From the NCBI RefSeq assembly GCF_013874595.1, contig NZ_CP059431.1, positions 682,001-746,000 of the forward strand: DNA of 64,000 bases. Direction: 5' to 3'. Below are positions 20,052 to 28,888 of this stretch, piece by piece. Each line of letters begins with the position of its first letter. Position 1 is the stretch's first letter. The position numbers were made by a program, and so were the translations under genes. Origin of the DNA: Flavobacterium sp. xlx-214. Its GTDB lineage: Bacteria; Bacteroidota; Bacteroidia; Flavobacteriales; Flavobacteriaceae. The notes under the pieces are model-generated. The model was not told the DNA's origin and ran no database searches. It saw only the letters and a program-made list of their open reading frames with translations.

Positions 20052-21077
20052 ATGCAGAATGAAGAATTTACTATTGATGTAGTAGAAGTATGGAAATCAT
20101 TTAGTAAATGGTTTTTATACTCTGTATTATCTGTTTACTTATTTTATATTCTTTTAAGCTTTTTTTTATTTCCTAAAATATATCATGGCTCTTTAGCCAT
20201 ACCATTAACACTTTTTATTTTAGGAGCTTTAATAACTATTTTTGTAGGATATATTTTATCTAAAGCTACATTTGATTATCAGAAAATACTTACCATTATT
20301 CTTTATTCCTTCTTAATAATCATAACTTCGATATGTTTATTGAATTGTACTATTAACTATGGAGTTTTTTTATTGTATGTACCTACAATAATTTTTATGA
20401 GAGTAGTTTCAAGCTTTAGAAATACGGTTATTTTAACAGGCATTATTATTGTACTTTGTTATGTAATGCAAGATATTTCAGGATACTTAGGTATAGGTTT
20501 GGACCGAAACTCTTTTGTTGGAAATGAAGAAAGCATCAATAATCTGAATTTTATTATTGCCTTTATTGCTAGTTATTTTTCGCTTTTATGCTTGTATTTT
20601 TATAGTAGGATTATTAAGACCTATTCTATACGATATACTACTATTGAACAAGCAACACAAACTATTACTGACAAAAATTTTCAAGGCTTTTTTACAACAA
20701 CGGAAGACGAAGATGTATCTCTAATCAATTACGATAAATACCAAGAGTTGTATTCTAAAATAATACGCCTTTTTGAAGAAGAAAAAATTTATCGGGATTC
20801 TGATCTTACCATTAAAAAATTAGCTGATGTATTAGAATCAAATACTACTTATGTTTCTAAATCATTGAAAAACATTGGTAATGTAAAATTCAATCAATTA
20901 ATTAATCAATACAGAATGAATGATGTTCTTGATGAACTGAATAACAAAAATTTCAAAACATTTACTTTAGAACACATCTATACAAAAGCAGGATTCTCAC
21001 AGCAGCCTACATTTAATCGTATTTTTAAGGATCATACGGGTATTACTCCTAGGGAATATATTGATAAGTTAGAATAA
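20052..21077 (+). CDS. Membrane-anchored AraC family transcriptional regulator
   Basis: This is a 341-residue protein. Residues 15-205 contain about six hydrophobic segments (for example WFLYSVLSVYLFYILLSFFLF and IIAFIASYFSLLCLYFYS). The C-terminal part (about 235-341) is an AraC-type double HTH: SDLTIKKLADVLESNTTYVSKSLKNIG and LEHIYTKAGFSQQPTFNRIFKDHTGITPREYI, the latter being the family signature. The polytopic N-terminus means it probably works from the inner membrane and may sense a membrane or extracellular cue. It is transcribed away from the adhesin operon across a 576-bp gap, which makes that operon a candidate target (inference). A terminator follows the gene. Confidence 0.9.
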   Translation: MQNEEFTIDVVEVWKSFSKWFLYSVLSVYLFYILLSFFLFPKIYHGSLAIPLTLFILGALITIFVGYILSKATFDYQKILTIILYSFLIIITSICLLNCTINYGVFLLYVPTIIFMRVVSSFRNTVILTGIIIVLCYVMQDISGYLGIGLDRNSFVGNEESINNLNFIIAFIASYFSLLCLYFYSRIIKTYSIRYTTIEQATQTITDKNFQGFFTTTEDEDVSLINYDKYQELYSKIIRLFEEEKIYRDSDLTIKKLADVLESNTTYVSKSLKNIGNVKFNQLINQYRMNDVLDELNNKNFKTFTLEHIYTKAGFSQQPTFNRIFKDHTGITPREYIDKLE

Positions 21078-21092
21078 TTCTCTACAACAACA

Positions 21093-21120
21093 AAAAAGCA
21101 ACTTTTACAAGTTGCTTTTT
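21093..21120. terminator. Bidirectional terminator between AraC-type gene and efflux operon
   Basis: AAAAAGCAACTT at 21093-21104 pairs with AAGTTGCTTTTT at 21109-21120 around TTAC. It has A and T tracts on both sides and serves the two convergent transcripts. Confidence 0.9.
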
Positions 21121-21144
21121 GTTGTTGTTTGTTGTTTACTTAAT

Positions 21145-22545
21145 TTACTCAACACCTCCACCCATTGCTTTGTAAAGCTGAATGTTCGCATTCCATAAAT
21201 TATATTGTGTAGTGATAATATTTAACTGCGCGTTTAATTCGCTTTCTGTTGCAGTTAACACTTCTAAATAACTTGCCATACCATTGTTTAATAATTCTTG
21301 CGAATATTGAACAGCAGTGCTGTAAGCAGTTGCTTCTTGTTCTTTCAATACCAATTTCTTAGTATTGGTATCAATAGCATACAAAGCATCTGATATTTCT
21401 TTGCTGGCATTTAAAACCGTTTGTTTGTAATTGATAAATGCTTTTTCTTGATTTGATAAGCTAATCTCATATTGAGTACGAATTTGACGTCCGTTTAAAA
21501 TAGGCTGTGTGATACCACCAATAATGCTTGCAAAAAACGATGTTGGATCGAATAACTTTTCAAAATCAACTGATTGCAAACCACCCGATGCTGTTAATTT
21601 CAAGGTTGGATAAAAACTTGCCTTGGCAACATTGGTTAATTCAAAAGCATTTCTAAAGCCAAGCTCTGAAGCCAAAACATCAGGTCGATTATTTAATACT
21701 TCAATTGAAACACCTTCTACTCCATTAACTGCTAATTGTTGACCATCAAACGAAGAGCGTTCCATTTCTTTAGGGAACAATCCTTGTAAAATACTCAAAC
21801 TGTTTTCTTGTACTTTGATATTGTTGTCAATATCCAACAACAAAGCTTGCGCGCTTAACAATTGTGCTTCAGTTTGTTTTACCGCTACTTCGGTAACTCT
21901 ACCTGCATCCTTTAAGGCTTTATTGGTTTCTAAACTTTTAGTACGGTTTTCAATGGTTTTTAAAGCCACTTGTTTTTGCGCATCTAAAGCCAATAAATTG
22001 TAATAATTACTAGCAACCAAAGATATTAACTGCGTTTTTATGGCTTGATGTGCTGCTACAGTTTGCAAATAAGTAGCCTCAGCAGCTAATTTACGGCTGG
22101 TAATTTTACCCCAAATATCAGCTTCCCATCCTAAACTCCCTGTAATATCAAACTGATCTAATCGTTGACGTTGCCCCAAAATACGACCAAATTGCGTATT
22201 GATTGAGTTTACAGAGTGTGTATAATTAGCACCTACATTAAACGTTGGTAAATATCCAAATTTTCCTTGCGCTACATACGATTCTGCCTGTTTGATATTT
22301 TCTAAAGCAGTACGCACATCTAAATTGTTCTCTAAAGCAGTACTAATATATCCTTGCAAAATAGAATCGGTAAAAACATCGCGCCAAGCAACTACTTGTT
22401 GCACCGCACTATCGCGCACTACTGTATTAGTATTAAACGAAGCATTATTCCAAACTTCTGGCTTTTGATAATCTTTAGTAGCGATACACGATTGTAAAGT
22501 AATCGCCGAAAATGCTACAAATGATAATTTATATATCGTTCTCAT
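21145..22545 (-). CDS. RND efflux outer membrane lipoprotein (TolC/OprM, NodT family)
   Basis: This is a 466-residue outer membrane channel with a lipoprotein signal (lipobox LQSC). It shows the duplicated outer membrane efflux protein pattern: N-terminal VRTALENIKQAESYVAQGKFGYLPTFNVGANY, and the repeated later half with LNNRPDVLASELGFRNAFELTNVAKASFYPTLKLTASGG. It ends with the helical QEATAYSTAVQYSQELLNNGMASYLEVLTATESELNAQ. It should form the trimeric exit duct for the pump encoded 2 bp upstream. It is the last gene of the four-gene operon. The substrate is not predictable. Confidence 0.94.
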   Translation of the reverse strand: MRTIYKLSFVAFSAITLQSCIATKDYQKPEVWNNASFNTNTVVRDSAVQQVVAWRDVFTDSILQGYISTALENNLDVRTALENIKQAESYVAQGKFGYLPTFNVGANYTHSVNSINTQFGRILGQRQRLDQFDITGSLGWEADIWGKITSRKLAAEATYLQTVAAHQAIKTQLISLVASNYYNLLALDAQKQVALKTIENRTKSLETNKALKDAGRVTEVAVKQTEAQLLSAQALLLDIDNNIKVQENSLSILQGLFPKEMERSSFDGQQLAVNGVEGVSIEVLNNRPDVLASELGFRNAFELTNVAKASFYPTLKLTASGGLQSVDFEKLFDPTSFFASIIGGITQPILNGRQIRTQYEISLSNQEKAFINYKQTVLNASKEISDALYAIDTNTKKLVLKEQEATAYSTAVQYSQELLNNGMASYLEVLTATESELNAQLNIITTQYNLWNANIQLYKAMGGGVE

Positions 22546-22547
22546 AT

Positions 22548-25500
22548 TTATTCTTGAATTACTTTTTGATCAAATACTACAGGTTTGATTTTCTCTTGAA
22601 TAGCTTGAAAAATCACAAATAATACCGGAATAACAAATACTCCTAAAATAGTTCCAATTAACAATCCAAAAGCAGCACCTGTACCAATTGATCGATTTCC
22701 TATATAACCCACACCACTTGCAAAAACCAACGGCATCAATCCTAAAATAAACGCAAACGATGTCATTAAAATAGGTCGTAAACGTGCTTTGGCTCCTGAT
22801 ATTGCTGCTTGTAAAATGCTTTCGCCGTGTTTTCTTCGTTGCAAGGCAAACTCTACAATTAAGATGGCATTCTTAGCGAGCAACCCAACGAGCATGACGA
22901 GTGCAATTTGGAAATAAATATTGTTTTCTAATCCTGCTATTTTTTGCGACATAAACGCCCCCATAATACCTGTTGGTAATGATAAAATTACTGCAAATGG
23001 CAACATATAACTTTCATATTGCGCTGCCAAAATAAAATACACAAACACAATACACAATGCAAAAATTAAGATGGTTTGCGAACCTGCATTGATTTCTTCA
23101 CGAGTTAAACCTGTAAAATCAATACCATAATTTGATGATAATTGTTTTTCAGCAACTTCTTGTACCGCTCTAATAGCATCACCCGACGAATATCCTGGTT
23201 TAGGAGCTCCTGAAATATTTGCCGAAGTAAATAAGTTGAAACGGTTTACCGATTGTGGTCCGTATACTTTTTCTAAGGTTACAAACTGACTTAATGGAGC
23301 CATTGCGCCTGTTGCTGTACGAACAAACATACCGTTTAAACTTGAAATATTTTTACGATCGTTTGGCATTGATTGCAACATTACACGATATTGTTTACCA
23401 AAACGCGTAAAATCGCTTACATAATTACCACCGATATATCCTTGCAAAGCAGAGAAAATATTACTTACCGAAACACCCGATTGTTTTGCACGTACAATAT
23501 CTAACTTAATTTCGTACTGCGAATAATTGGTATTGAACGATGTTTGCGAATACATAATTTCTGGGCGTTGCATTAAAGCCGCAATATAATCTTGCGTTAC
23601 TTTATCGAAATCTTTTAAATCGCCACCCGATTTATCTAACAATTTCATTTCAAAACCTCCTGACATACCAAAACCTGGAATACTTGGCGGTTGAAAGAAA
23701 ATCATTTTTGCTTCAGGGAAGTTTTTACCAGCTAAACCAAACAACTTACCAATTACAACGTCCGTTGCTTCATCGGCACTAGTACGTTTAGCAAACGCTT
23801 TCATTTTAATCATTAAGAAACCGTAGTTAGAACCCGCACCCGAAATAATAGATCGACCCGAGATAACCGTTACCGATTCAATTCCTGGAATTTTCTGAGC
23901 TTGTGCTGAAAACTCTTTCTCTAATTTTTGAACGCGATCCACAGATGCTCCTGCAGGTAATTCGATATTACCCATAATAAACCCACGATCTTCACTTGGT
24001 ACAAAACCTGCTGGCATTGTTTTATTAGCGTAATAAGTAATACCCAAACATGCAATTAAAATACCTAAAGAAACCCATTTATGCTTGAATAAAAACTTAA
24101 ATGAACGTCCGTATTTTTCGGTCATTGCATTAAACGAATTGTTGAAAGCATCAAAAAAGCGTTGTACAAAATTGCGTTTTTTTCCGTGTTCATCTGTGTG
24201 TTGCTTTAAGAACAAAGCACACAACGCCGGACTCAATGTTAATGCATTTAAAGCCGAAATAGCAATTGCCACAATAAGCGTTACACCAAATTGTTTGTAA
24301 AAAACACCTGTTGGCCCAGTGATAAAAGTTACAGGTATAAATACCGCACACATTACCAAGGTAATAGATACAATAGCACCCGAAATTTCGCTCATAGCAT
24401 TCAGGGTTGCTGTACGTGCATCTTGCCCTGTTTCTTCCATTTTTGCGTGCACGGCTTCAACTACCACAATGGCATCATCTACCACAATACCAATGGCGAG
24501 GACAAGCGCAAATAACGTTAATAAGTTAAGCGAGAATCCAAATAAATTCAAGAAAAAGAAAGTTCCAATAATAGAAACGGGTACTGCAATTAACGGAATT
24601 AACGTAGATCTAAAATCTTGTAAGAAAATATATACTACAATAAATACCAAAATAAAGGCCTCAATTAACGTATGTACTACTTTTTCAATAGAAGCATCTA
24701 AGAATTCATTAGAATCTAAATTGATTTTATAATGAATACCCTCAGGTAAATTTTTCTGAATGGTTTCTAATTCTTTTTTAATATCGTTGATGATATCCTG
24801 CGCGTTAGAACCTGGTGTTTGATAAATGGCCATTGCCACAGCTGGCATACCGTTTAACTCAGAATATCCTCCGTAAGTTTGTGCGCCTAACTGAACTTCA
24901 GCTACATCTTTTAAACGCAATACTTGTCCGTTTGCCAACGATTTTATTACGATGTCTTCATACTGCTGTTCTGTTTTGTATTTACCGCTGTATTTGATGA
25001 TGTACTGAAACGATTCACCCGAGTTTTCACCCAACTGTCCTGCCGCCGCTTCTAACGATTGCTCGTTAATTGCTGCTGTAACATCTGAAGGAACTAAACC
25101 ATGAGCCGCCATTTTTGTAGGATCTAACCAAACACGCATAGCGTAATTCTTTGCTCCAAAAACCGATGCATCACCAACACCATTTACCCTTTTAATTTCA
25201 GGAATAACGTTGATGTTCATATAGTTTTGAATATAAGTAGCATCGTAGTTTTTATTTTCAGAATAAAACGACAAGAACATTAACGATGATGTTTGTTGTT
25301 TCTGCGTAGTTACCCCAGAACGTGTTACCTCGTTAGGTAACAAAGGCGTTGCACGCGCCACACGGTTTTGTACGTTTACCGCAGCAATATCCGGATCAAT
25401 TCCTTGTTTAAAAACTACTTGTATAGATGCAGAACCATCGTTACTGGCTGTAGAAGTAATATAATCCATTCCTTCTACTCCATTAATCTGCTCTTCAATA

Positions 25501-25691
25501 GGAACAATAACACTTTCAAGTACCGTTTGAGCATTGGCTCCTGGGTACGATGCCGCCACTTGTACCGTAGGTGGCGCAATATCTGGGTACTGAGTTACCG
25601 GCAATACGGTTAACCCTAAAACCCCCAGAATAACTATTAAAATAGAAATTACTGTAGAAAGTACAGGTCTTTCAATAAACGTTTTTAACAT
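22548..25691 (-). CDS. RND efflux permease, HAE1/AcrB family
   Basis: This is a 1047-residue inner membrane proton/drug antiporter of normal family length. It has twelve membrane segments in two halves, the first starting MLKTFIERPVLSTVISILIVILGVLG. Proton relay acidic residues are in AIGIVVDDAIVVVEAVHAKM, and the matching Lys in the second half is in LLAKNAILIVEFA. The porter-domain motif ANVNVQNRVARATPLLP-like region (AAVNVQNRV) is intact. HAE1 members export hydrophobic and amphiphilic drugs with a periplasmic adaptor and a TolC-type channel, both encoded here. It lies between the adaptor gene (10 bp) and the channel gene (2 bp). Confidence 0.95.
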   Translation of the reverse strand: MLKTFIERPVLSTVISILIVILGVLGLTVLPVTQYPDIAPPTVQVAASYPGANAQTVLESVIVPIEEQINGVEGMDYITSTASNDGSASIQVVFKQGIDPDIAAVNVQNRVARATPLLPNEVTRSGVTTQKQQTSSLMFLSFYSENKNYDATYIQNYMNINVIPEIKRVNGVGDASVFGAKNYAMRVWLDPTKMAAHGLVPSDVTAAINEQSLEAAAGQLGENSGESFQYIIKYSGKYKTEQQYEDIVIKSLANGQVLRLKDVAEVQLGAQTYGGYSELNGMPAVAMAIYQTPGSNAQDIINDIKKELETIQKNLPEGIHYKINLDSNEFLDASIEKVVHTLIEAFILVFIVVYIFLQDFRSTLIPLIAVPVSIIGTFFFLNLFGFSLNLLTLFALVLAIGIVVDDAIVVVEAVHAKMEETGQDARTATLNAMSEISGAIVSITLVMCAVFIPVTFITGPTGVFYKQFGVTLIVAIAISALNALTLSPALCALFLKQHTDEHGKKRNFVQRFFDAFNNSFNAMTEKYGRSFKFLFKHKWVSLGILIACLGITYYANKTMPAGFVPSEDRGFIMGNIELPAGASVDRVQKLEKEFSAQAQKIPGIESVTVISGRSIISGAGSNYGFLMIKMKAFAKRTSADEATDVVIGKLFGLAGKNFPEAKMIFFQPPSIPGFGMSGGFEMKLLDKSGGDLKDFDKVTQDYIAALMQRPEIMYSQTSFNTNYSQYEIKLDIVRAKQSGVSVSNIFSALQGYIGGNYVSDFTRFGKQYRVMLQSMPNDRKNISSLNGMFVRTATGAMAPLSQFVTLEKVYGPQSVNRFNLFTSANISGAPKPGYSSGDAIRAVQEVAEKQLSSNYGIDFTGLTREEINAGSQTILIFALCIVFVYFILAAQYESYMLPFAVILSLPTGIMGAFMSQKIAGLENNIYFQIALVMLVGLLAKNAILIVEFALQRRKHGESILQAAISGAKARLRPILMTSFAFILGLMPLVFASGVGYIGNRSIGTGAAFGLLIGTILGVFVIPVLFVIFQAIQEKIKPVVFDQKVIQE

Positions 25692-25701
25692 ACCTTATTT
25701 T

Positions 25702-26853
25702 TTAGAAAACTGGTTTTATAGCATTAACAATAGTATCAAAGTTTACTTGCTTAGGTTTAATTGCCGTTTTGTTACGTAATGATCCTACGCCACTAACAAT
25801 AATCGTTTCGCCTTCTTTTACCCCTTCTTTTACAATAATCATATTATCAACACGGTCAACCACATCAACCACAACAGAAATTGCTGTATCATTTACCACT
25901 TTATACACATTAATTTTTCCTTGTTGCTCATAAGAAGCTACTTCTGGCACCACTAAAACATTGGTGTATTTTTTAGGTAAACGAATGGTTCCACTGTTAC
26001 CGTTGCTTAACAACTTATTCGGATTTGAAAAAGCAACTCTAAACTGAACGGTTCCTGTTGCTGCATCAATTTGTCCTGATACTGTTTCAATTTTTCCTTT
26101 TTCTGTGTAAATGCTTCCATCAGCCAATTGCAGTTCAACTTGAGGAAGATTTTTAATTTTCTCATTCATTGTTGTTCCTGGCGATGCGTTTAAGAACTGA
26201 AAATACTCTTTCTCGTTCATTGAAAAATAAGCATAAACTGAGCTAACATCTGCAATAGTTGTTAAAGCCGTAGGATCAGCCGGACCAACCAAACTACCTT
26301 TTTTCAAAGGCAACTGACCTACCACACCACTAATTGGGGCGCGTACTACCGAATAATCAACATTTGCACTAGCTGTACCATAATTTGCACGCGCTTGCGC
26401 CAACATACTTTTAGACGAAGCTAAATTTGCCTTAGCCGTTTCTAATTGAACAGAACTTATGATGCCTTTTTGTACCAATGGCACCAATTTATCAACCTCA
26501 ACCTGCGCCACATTAACATTAGCTTGCGCCACCGAAATACCCGATTTTGCAGCACTTGCTGTTTCAGCCAAATTGTTTGCTTCTAAACGAAACAGAGGTT
26601 GCCCTTTGCTAACCACTTGCCCTTCATGCACATAAACTTCTTGTATGTATCCTTGAATTTTAGCGCGAACATCGTTATTAATTTTTCCTTGTATGGTAGC
26701 TGGGAAAGCTGTATATCCTACAACATCTTTAGTAGTTGCTGAAACAACATCTAACATAGGTGCTTGCGCTTGTGGAGCAGCATCTTTCTTAGAACACCCA
26801 ACAATTGAGGTTCCTACAATAACCATTAAAAGAGTTTTAAGCTTACTTTTCAT
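25702..26853 (-). CDS. RND efflux periplasmic adaptor (membrane fusion) lipoprotein
   Basis: This is a 383-residue protein with a lipoprotein signal (lipobox IVGC). The lipoyl-type halves (GYIQEVYVHEGQVVSKGQPLFRLE and YSVVRAPISGVVGQLPLKKGSLVG) flank a helical hairpin of about 75 residues. Beta-barrel and membrane-proximal domains follow (VQFRVAFSNPNKLLSNGNSGTIRL). This is the AcrA/MexA architecture. It bridges the permease and the outer membrane channel. Its start overlaps the end of the regulator gene by 11 bp, so regulator and pump are co-expressed. Confidence 0.94.
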   Translation of the reverse strand: MKSKLKTLLMVIVGTSIVGCSKKDAAPQAQAPMLDVVSATTKDVVGYTAFPATIQGKINNDVRAKIQGYIQEVYVHEGQVVSKGQPLFRLEANNLAETASAAKSGISVAQANVNVAQVEVDKLVPLVQKGIISSVQLETAKANLASSKSMLAQARANYGTASANVDYSVVRAPISGVVGQLPLKKGSLVGPADPTALTTIADVSSVYAYFSMNEKEYFQFLNASPGTTMNEKIKNLPQVELQLADGSIYTEKGKIETVSGQIDAATGTVQFRVAFSNPNKLLSNGNSGTIRLPKKYTNVLVVPEVASYEQQGKINVYKVVNDTAISVVVDVVDRVDNMIIVKEGVKEGETIIVSGVGSLRNKTAIKPKQVNFDTIVNAIKPVF

Positions 26854-27325
26854 TTGTTTTGATATGGAGTTTTAAGTTTTTAATTGTTCTTGTTATGGAG
26901 TTACTTGCATCTTGCAAATGTGCAATGTATAAGCTAAAAGCTTCATCTTTAAACAGCACATTCGTATTCGATTTTTTGTAATCTCGTATTTTGGTATATA
27001 TTTTTCTTTCTTCAATTAAACGTTCCTGAACATCTTCTAAGCGTTTTAGAAATAGATTCTGATTGATTCTAAAATACCTTTTCCTTTCGTTTTCTTTTTT
27101 ATACTGCTCAATAAAATTAATTTCTACAAGTGTATTTAAACTGTGTGAAACCGAGCTTTTACTAACCTGAAGCACTTCAACAAAATCATCAAACGTTACG
27201 CCTTCTGCACAATTAACAAACACCAACAAAGCATAAACTTTGGCTGTTAAAGGCTGTAACTTATAGTATTTTTCATAATGAAGCGAAACTTCTTTGAACA
27301 AACTATTTTCTAAATATTGATGCAT
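26843..27325 (-). CDS. GbsR/MarR-type winged-helix repressor of the efflux operon
   Basis: This is a 160-residue regulator. The winged-helix core is LTAKVYALLVFVNCAEGVTFDDFVEVLQVSKSSVSHSLNTLVEINFIEQYKKENERKRYFRI, where VSKSSVSHSLNTL is the recognition helix. Long C-terminal helices are suited to dimerisation. It is the first gene of the pump operon. A 28-bp perfect inverted repeat sits directly over its promoter, which fits autorepression relieved by a pump substrate. Operon order and operator are seen; the repressor role is inferred from the family. Confidence 0.9.
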   Translation of the reverse strand: MHQYLENSLFKEVSLHYEKYYKLQPLTAKVYALLVFVNCAEGVTFDDFVEVLQVSKSSVSHSLNTLVEINFIEQYKKENERKRYFRINQNLFLKRLEDVQERLIEERKIYTKIRDYKKSNTNVLFKDEAFSLYIAHLQDASNSITRTIKNLKLHIKTNEK

Positions 27326-27341
27326 TTCAAGTATTTTGATG

Positions 27342-27349
27342 CAAAACTA
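27342..27349 (-). promoter_or_regulatory. -7 promoter box of the efflux operon
   Basis: On the minus strand this reads TAGTTTTG, matching TAnnTTTG. It lies 17 bp upstream of the regulator start codon, so the leader is about 10 nt. The adjacent palindrome covers the region where the -33 element would be. Confidence 0.65.
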
Positions 27350-27350
27350 C

Positions 27351-27378
27351 AATTAGTTCGGTAAACACCGAACTAATT
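27351..27378. promoter_or_regulatory. Perfect inverted-repeat operator of the efflux operon
   Basis: AATTAGTTCGGT at 27351-27362 and ACCGAACTAATT at 27367-27378 are perfect 12-bp arms around AAAC. The site lies immediately upstream of the -7 box, so a bound dimer would block polymerase. It is the likely site of the GbsR/MarR-type protein encoded next to it. Confidence 0.75.
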
Positions 27379-27500
27379 TTGTGTTAATTTTGTATTAAAT
27401 AGATTTTACTGCGTTTTATAAATTTACACACATAACTATTTGATATTTTAATTCTTATAACAAAACACGATGGCTTTTACTAAAAAAAACGATATTTTTC

Positions 27501-27532
27501 TTGGATTGAAATTTATTTTATCGCTATATTTG
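27501..27532 (+). promoter_or_regulatory. Promoter of the tRNA-Gly cluster
   Basis: TATATTTG at 27525-27532 is a perfect -7 box. TTGG at 27501-27504, with a 20-bp spacer, is a suitable -33 element. The first tRNA starts 40 bp after the -7 box. No further promoter is visible between the tRNA genes. Confidence 0.7.
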
Positions 27533-27572
27533 CAACCACAAAATCAATCGAAGATTTAAACATCGAAAAATT

Positions 27573-27645
27573 GCGGAAGTAGCTCAGTTGGTAGAGCGTC
27601 AGCCTTCCAAGCTGAATGTCGCGAGTTCGACCCTCGTCTTCCGCT
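27573..27645 (+). tRNA. tRNA-Gly (TCC), copy 1
   Basis: A 73-nt cloverleaf. The acceptor GCGGAAG pairs with CTTCCGC, the D arm starts GCTC, the anticodon arm is TCAGC-CTTCCAA-GCTGA with anticodon TCC, and the T loop is TTCGACC. CCA is not encoded. It reads GGA and GGG codons. Confidence 0.97.
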
Positions 27646-27684
27646 CTTGGAAAAATCAATACAAAGATTTAAAAATTGTAAAAT

Positions 27685-27757
27685 GCGGAAGTAGCTCAGT
27701 TGGTAGAGCGTCAGCCTTCCAAGCTGAATGTCGCGAGTTCGACCCTCGTCTTCCGCT
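27685..27757 (+). tRNA. tRNA-Gly (TCC), copy 2
   Basis: Identical over all 73 nt to copy 1. The period is 112 bp, and the spacer (CTTGGAAAA, then AAAGATTTAAAAATTG) is also nearly the same as the next one, showing recent tandem duplication. Confidence 0.97.
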
Positions 27758-27794
27758 CTTGGAAAATCAAACGAAGATTTAAAAATCGTAAAAC

Positions 27795-27867
27795 GCGGAA
27801 GTAGCTCAGTTGGTAGAGCGTCAGCCTTCCAAGCTGAATGTCGCGAGTTCGACCCTCGTCTTCCGCT
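27795..27867 (+). tRNA. tRNA-Gly (TCC), copy 3
   Basis: Identical over all 73 nt to copies 1 and 2, at a 110-bp period from copy 2. The terminator follows 13 bp later. Confidence 0.97.
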
Positions 27868-27880
27868 CAAAAGAGCACAA

Positions 27881-27913
27881 AAAAATCCTTATCAAACGAT
27901 AAGGATTTTTTTT
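27881..27913. terminator. Bidirectional terminator after the tRNA-Gly cluster
   Basis: AAAAATCCTTATC at 27881-27893 pairs with GATAAGGATTTTT at 27898-27910 around AAAC, with a T tract to 27913. It also terminates the convergent secreted-protein gene, whose stop codon is at 27915. Confidence 0.9.
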
Positions 27914-27914
27914 A

Positions 27915-28850
27915 TTACTGAAACGTAAGCTCTAAACTTTCAACATATTTTGGAGGTATTACGAATACTTGATGATCAAAATACACTCTAAATTCATAGG
28001 TATTGTTTGATTCTTTATCAATTAAACGTACCCAATTTGTATTTCCAGGTACAATTTCAACTTTGAAATCACCTTTTATAGTAAAAAACTGTTCTCTATA
28101 TTTATCTTGACGAGATACTTTTGTACATGTTCCATCAAATTTTGAAGACCAAAGAACACTCAAAGGCTGTTCGTAATTCATCATAGCTTTTGTGTCTGCT
28201 TCTGGGAAATCCTTAAAAACAATGGCTCTTACCTTATCAAAATCATTTTCTTTGGCTTTATACGTTTTTAAAAGCGTTAATGTTTCATCGTAAACAAACA
28301 CTGCTTTATCTCCATAAAAAACATTAATAAATAGCGCTTCATTATCTTTATTGTTTGCTAGGTAAGAAAAATAATCGGTAGCTTTTACATGTAATTTTAC
28401 TGTATTTAAATCGGCAAAATCCATTACATCATACCCCTTTTGGCTTGCACAAATAAGGTACTGATAGTATTTATGTATCAAACGGTATTTTGCTGCTAAC
28501 TTTATTTTTTTATCAAAATATTCAGGAATTAAATACGTACTTGTACTGTCATTAAATTGTGCGTAATAGGCGTTGTTTAGATACAAGAAATTATCCATTG
28601 ATTGCAAACGTACTTTTTCATTGGTTGTTTTGTTGTAAAAATCAACGGTATCTTTATTAGACAAAGCGATATAATCTTTAAAAAAGAAATCAATGTTACT
28701 GTAGGTTGGCGCTACCATTTCAATACCATAACCTTTGTTTACAACACCGTACTTATTATTTACACCAAAGGCTTCATAAGCATAAAACTCTTCTTGACCG
28801 AATACTGTTGTTGAAATAATGAACAACAAAAACATCATTATTTTTTTCAT
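27915..28850 (-). CDS. Secreted protein of a three-member paralogous family (WG-repeat-like), copy C
   Basis: This is a 311-residue protein with a signal peptide (MKKIMMFLLFIISTTVFGQ). The mature start YEAFGVNNKYGVVNKGYGIEMVAPTYS aligns with copy B (YEGFGVNKKYGLVDN...IIAPQYD). FYNKTTNEKV, DKAVFVYDETLTLLKTYKAK, FPEADTKAMM and the C-terminal PPKYVESLELTF also align with both other copies. I chose the ATG at 28850. The upstream TTG at 28868 lies inside the mscL terminator. No enzyme motif is present, and the role is unknown. Confidence 0.85.
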   Translation of the reverse strand: MKKIMMFLLFIISTTVFGQEEFYAYEAFGVNNKYGVVNKGYGIEMVAPTYSNIDFFFKDYIALSNKDTVDFYNKTTNEKVRLQSMDNFLYLNNAYYAQFNDSTSTYLIPEYFDKKIKLAAKYRLIHKYYQYLICASQKGYDVMDFADLNTVKLHVKATDYFSYLANNKDNEALFINVFYGDKAVFVYDETLTLLKTYKAKENDFDKVRAIVFKDFPEADTKAMMNYEQPLSVLWSSKFDGTCTKVSRQDKYREQFFTIKGDFKVEIVPGNTNWVRLIDKESNNTYEFRVYFDHQVFVIPPKYVESLELTFQ

Positions 28851-28859
28851 AATCATAAA

Positions 28860-28885
28860 AAAAGCCAATCTTTCGATTGGCTTTT
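28860..28885 (-). terminator. Terminator of mscL
   Basis: AAAAGCCAATC at 28860-28870 pairs with GATTGGCTTTT at 28875-28885 around TTTC. On the minus strand it runs into a T tract. It begins 3 bp after the mscL stop codon and lies just upstream of copy C of the secreted family. Confidence 0.88.
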
Positions 28886-28888
28886 AAA

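Noticed and set aside
27556..27870. Minus-strand 104-residue frame, plus plus-strand frames over the tRNA cluster (repeating SGRRGSNSRHSAWKADALPTELLP)
   Set aside because: The repeated peptide is an antisense translation of the three identical tRNA-Gly genes, a classic false gene.
28851..28868. TTG start for the third secreted paralogue
   Set aside because: It lies in the terminator stem of mscL. The ATG at 28850 gives a clean signal peptide.
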